A DNA stretch of 32,111 nucleotides from Actinomycetota bacterium (lineage in GTDB: Bacteria > Actinomycetota > Acidimicrobiia > Acidimicrobiales > Ilumatobacteraceae). Under the pieces are notes generated by a model. It worked only from the letters and a program-made list of their open reading frames with translations. It had not been told where the DNA came from and searched no databases. A program made the translations under genes and the position numbers. Location: positions 1 through 32,111 of the forward strand of contig RFZO01000005.1 of assembly GCA_009920715.1 (NCBI GenBank). The letters are read 5' to 3'. Shown one piece after another: positions 30,293 through 32,111 of the stretch; positions within the stretch are counted from its first letter, which is position 1; each line of letters opens with the position of its first letter.

Positions 30293-31693
30293 ATGCCCCC
30301 TGTCCACCAAGACCCGGGTTCCTTCCGGGACCCCCTGAGCCGGGTCTTCGTCGGCCCCGACACGGTGGTGCGGGCCTTCACCGCCGAGGGCAAGTCCGAT
30401 CTGGACGCCGTGTGGTCACGCCGGTCCATCTCCGGTGCGCTCGCCGCGGGGGACCTGATCGAGTCGACGTTGGTCGATCCCGCCTCCGTTGGGCTCGGTG
30501 CGCCGTGGGTGGCGGCCATGACCCACCCACGGGTGCCGTTCATCTCGTACCCCTACGAGTGGACCTTCTCGATGCTGAAGGATGCCGCACTCCTGCAGTT
30601 GCACCTGACCCGCGAGACGCTCGCGGACGGGGTGGGCCTGAAGGACGCAACCCCGTACAACGTCCAGTTCATCGGCTCACGTCCCCAGTTCATCGATGCC
30701 GGGTCGTTCGAGGTCCGCCGCAAGTCCGACCCGTGGTACGGCTACCGCCAGTTCTGCGAGTTGTTCCTCTATCCCCTCATGATGCAGGCGTACCTGGGGG
30801 TGGGGTTCCAGCCGTTCCTCCGGGGTGCGGTGAACGGGATCTCCCCTGACACCATGCGCAAGCTCCTGCCGGCGAGCATCCGTCGCCCGCGCAAGGGTCG
30901 GTTCACGCACGTGGTCCTCCATGCAGCCGCGCAGAACCGCTTCGCCGACACCGAGGTCGAGGTGAAGAAAGAGGCCGCCAAGGCCGGCATGAGCGCCGCC
31001 GTGCTCGATGCCACGCTGCGCAAGCTGGAGAAACTGGTCGGCTCGCTCGAGCTCGGCGACAAGAAGTCCACGTGGTCCGAATACACGGAACGCGGCCACT
31101 ACATCGAGGACAGCCTCGACGAAAAGGAGCGTTTCGTGCGTGACGCGGTTGCGTCGCGTCCGCGGAGGCTCGTCACCGACATCGGCTGCAACGACGGCAA
31201 GTTCAGCCGCATCGCCGCGTCCCACAGTGACCACGTGGTCGCGATGGACGCCGACCCGCTCGTGGTCGACAGGCTGTACAACTCACTGAAGTCGGAGGGC
31301 AACGAGAAGATCCTGCCGCTGTACGTGGACATGTCCGACTCGGGTGGCGGCATCGGGTGGCGCGGCAAGGAGCGGCCCGGCGTGTTCGACCGCGGGACCC
31401 CGGACATCGTGCTGTACCTCGCAGTGATCCACCACGTCGCGATCACGTTCAACATCCCGGTCGCGGCCCAGCTGGACATGCTGGCCGATCTCACGCCCGA
31501 GATCGTCATCGAGATGCCGCATGCGGATGACCCCATGGTGCGCAAGCTGCTCGTCAACAAGCGGGCAGGGATCCACGATGATTTCAACCTGGCCGAGTTC
31601 GAGCGACTCCTCGGCGAGCGCTTCGACGTGAGGACGAAGTTGCTCCTCTCCAGCGGCACCCGCACCATCTTCCACGCTGTGCGTCGCTCCTGA
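30293..31693 (+). CDS. Two-domain class I methyltransferase (NoeA-like)
   Basis: A 466-residue protein. The N-terminal half (about 1-190) has VGLKDATPYNVQFIGSRPQFIDAGSFE, which resembles the catalytic loop and metal-binding FID of aminoglycoside-kinase-like folds. The C-terminal half (about 280-466) is a class I SAM methyltransferase with VTDIGCNDGKFSRIA (motif I), VVAMDADP (motif II) and PDIVLYLAVIHHV (motif IV). The pairing matches proteins annotated as NoeA-related, associated with surface oligosaccharide modification; the substrate is not known. ATG 30293 is four bases after the small membrane protein gene. The CDS ends 61 bases before tRNA-Cys. Confidence 0.75.
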   Translation: MPPVHQDPGSFRDPLSRVFVGPDTVVRAFTAEGKSDLDAVWSRRSISGALAAGDLIESTLVDPASVGLGAPWVAAMTHPRVPFISYPYEWTFSMLKDAALLQLHLTRETLADGVGLKDATPYNVQFIGSRPQFIDAGSFEVRRKSDPWYGYRQFCELFLYPLMMQAYLGVGFQPFLRGAVNGISPDTMRKLLPASIRRPRKGRFTHVVLHAAAQNRFADTEVEVKKEAAKAGMSAAVLDATLRKLEKLVGSLELGDKKSTWSEYTERGHYIEDSLDEKERFVRDAVASRPRRLVTDIGCNDGKFSRIAASHSDHVVAMDADPLVVDRLYNSLKSEGNEKILPLYVDMSDSGGGIGWRGKERPGVFDRGTPDIVLYLAVIHHVAITFNIPVAAQLDMLADLTPEIVIEMPHADDPMVRKLLVNKRAGIHDDFNLAEFERLLGERFDVRTKLLLSSGTRTIFHAVRRS

Positions 31694-31704
31694 CGGAGGG
31701 AGCG
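31685..31704 (+). terminator. Weak hairpin at the end of the methyltransferase gene
   Basis: CGCTCC and GGAGCG pair around an 8-base loop that contains the TGA stop. There is no T-run after it, so termination is uncertain. Confidence 0.25.
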
Positions 31705-31719
31705 GTCCCCCTGCCCCGA

Positions 31720-31725
31720 TAGCAT
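31720..31725 (+). promoter_or_regulatory. Possible -10 box for tRNA-Cys (TAGCAT)
   Basis: TAGCAT lies 29 bases before the mature tRNA 5' end, which would leave a processed leader of about 23 bases. No convincing -35 box is seen. Confidence 0.3.
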
Positions 31726-31754
31726 CCACTCAGTGCTCCGCTCGCGGTGCACTT

Positions 31755-31826
31755 GGCGACGTGGCGGAATGGTTTACGCAGCGGCCTGCAAAGCCGTTTA
31801 TCCGAGTTCGATTCTCGGCGTCGCCT
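31755..31826 (+). tRNA. tRNA-Cys (GCA)
   Basis: A complete cloverleaf can be folded. The acceptor stem pairs GGCGACG (31755-31761) with CGTCGCC (31819-31825). A three-pair D stem GCG/CGC follows, then a five-pair anticodon stem around the loop CTGCAAA, giving anticodon GCA (cysteine), a four-base variable loop, and the T arm CCGAG-TTCGATT-CTCGG. The discriminator base is T (31826), as expected for tRNA-Cys. The 3' CCA is not encoded. Confidence 0.95.
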
Positions 31827-31863
31827 CGACTGGCCGTCCGTCCGGGACGATTCGCGACCGAAT

Positions 31864-31869
31864 TAGTGT
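31864..31869 (+). promoter_or_regulatory. -10 box of a leaderless promoter (TAGTGT)
   Basis: TAGTGT lies eight bases before GTG 31878. An ATG at 31873 runs straight into a stop after two codons and cannot be the start. Confidence 0.4.
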
Positions 31870-31877
31870 GTGATGCC

Positions 31878-32111
31878 GTGACTGGTCAGACCTCTTCCAC
31901 CGCTTCCGTACTGTTCGACCGATTCCGGTTGCTGTTCTCCTCGGCACCGGTCGTTGCCGTCGTGCTGCTCGTCCGGTACCTCGTGCAGGAGGTGTGGGAC
32001 ATCGGCGAGGTCGCCACGTTCGGGGAGATCGGCTCCGTCATCACGGGCGTCACCCTCATCCTCGGTTTCATGCTGGGTGGTGTGCTCGCCGATTACAAGG
32101 AATCCGAACGA
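31878..32111 (+). CDS. N-terminal part of a membrane protein, family uncertain
   Basis: The frame is open from GTG 31878 to the end of the window (78 codons). Two hydrophobic segments are visible: residues about 19-34 (SSAPVVAVVLLVRYLV) and about 52-70 (GSVITGVTLILGFMLGGVL). The second is followed by ADYKESER, which recalls bestrophin-like/DUF4239 membrane proteins; this is a weak memory-based resemblance. An in-frame GTG at 31866 is an alternative start but overlaps the -10 box. The rest of the gene lies outside the window. Confidence 0.5.
   Translation, partial: MTGQTSSTASVLFDRFRLLFSSAPVVAVVLLVRYLVQEVWDIGEVATFGEIGSVITGVTLILGFMLGGVLADYKESER

Noticed and set aside
31835-31849. Hairpin CGTCC/GGACG after tRNA-Cys as a terminator
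   Set aside because: A five-pair stem with no T-run, too weak to call in sequence of this GC content.

Overview
The window is GC-rich DNA that looks like a free-living actinobacterium, most likely of the Acidimicrobiia type (inference). The support is a concentration of F420-related enzymes (three luciferase-like oxidoreductases, one PPOX-class protein, one FrhB-like protein), a steroid-type P450, several acyl-CoA enzymes, and many genes with an actinobacterial TANNNT -10 box placed 6-8 nt before the start codon, as in leaderless transcripts. Genes are packed tightly. No gene-free stretch exceeds about 200 bases, and no insertion sequence, CRISPR array, phage gene or origin was seen.

Layout. 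1-2045 (+): end of an O-methyltransferase, a small four-helix membrane protein, a LysR regulator and an Rv2061-like F420/PPOX protein, coupled by stop/start overlaps. 2070-2994 (-): a LuxR-type regulator with a degenerate receiver and a small unknown protein. 3126-7801 (+): two tandem paralogous F420 oxidoreductases, a crotonase, an alpha/beta hydrolase and an acyl-CoA dehydrogenase, forming a catabolic block. 7821-12420: a vWA protein and the Nudix-type regulator NrtR (both -), divergent from an ADP-ribosylglycohydrolase/phosphatase fusion and a CbbX-like AAA+ ATPase (+). 12492-18695: a surface-glycan block with a GT-C-like membrane protein, a GT2, a polysaccharide pyruvyl transferase, an FrhB-like iron-sulfur protein and, convergent, a flippase-like membrane protein. 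18774-21435 (+): P450 and amidase. 21443-27036 (-): omega-amidase and aminotransferase, then an F420 oxidoreductase and a fused [2Fe-2S]/molybdopterin hydroxylase. 27122-28848 (+): a PlsC acyltransferase with a C-terminal frameshift and a DUF1295 membrane protein. 28849-30009 (-): a Cys/Met-metabolism PLP enzyme. 30109-31693 (+): a tiny membrane protein and a two-domain methyltransferase. 31755-31826: tRNA-Cys. 31878-end (+): start of a membrane protein.

The most interesting locus is 7.8-12.4 kb. The two promoters flanking nrtR, upstream of the vWA gene and of the ADP-ribosylglycohydrolase gene, share an ungapped block of about 40 bp containing the same 23-bp imperfect palindrome, GTT-N3-GT-N7-AC-N3-AAC. 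This matches the GT-N7-AC core I recall for NrtR operators. NrtR family repressors respond to ADP-ribose, and the divergent gene encodes an enzyme that releases ADP-ribose, so the locus looks like a self-contained ADP-ribose-responsive regulon. It appears to add a phosphatase domain, an AAA+ ATPase and a vWA protein instead of the usual NAD-synthesis genes.
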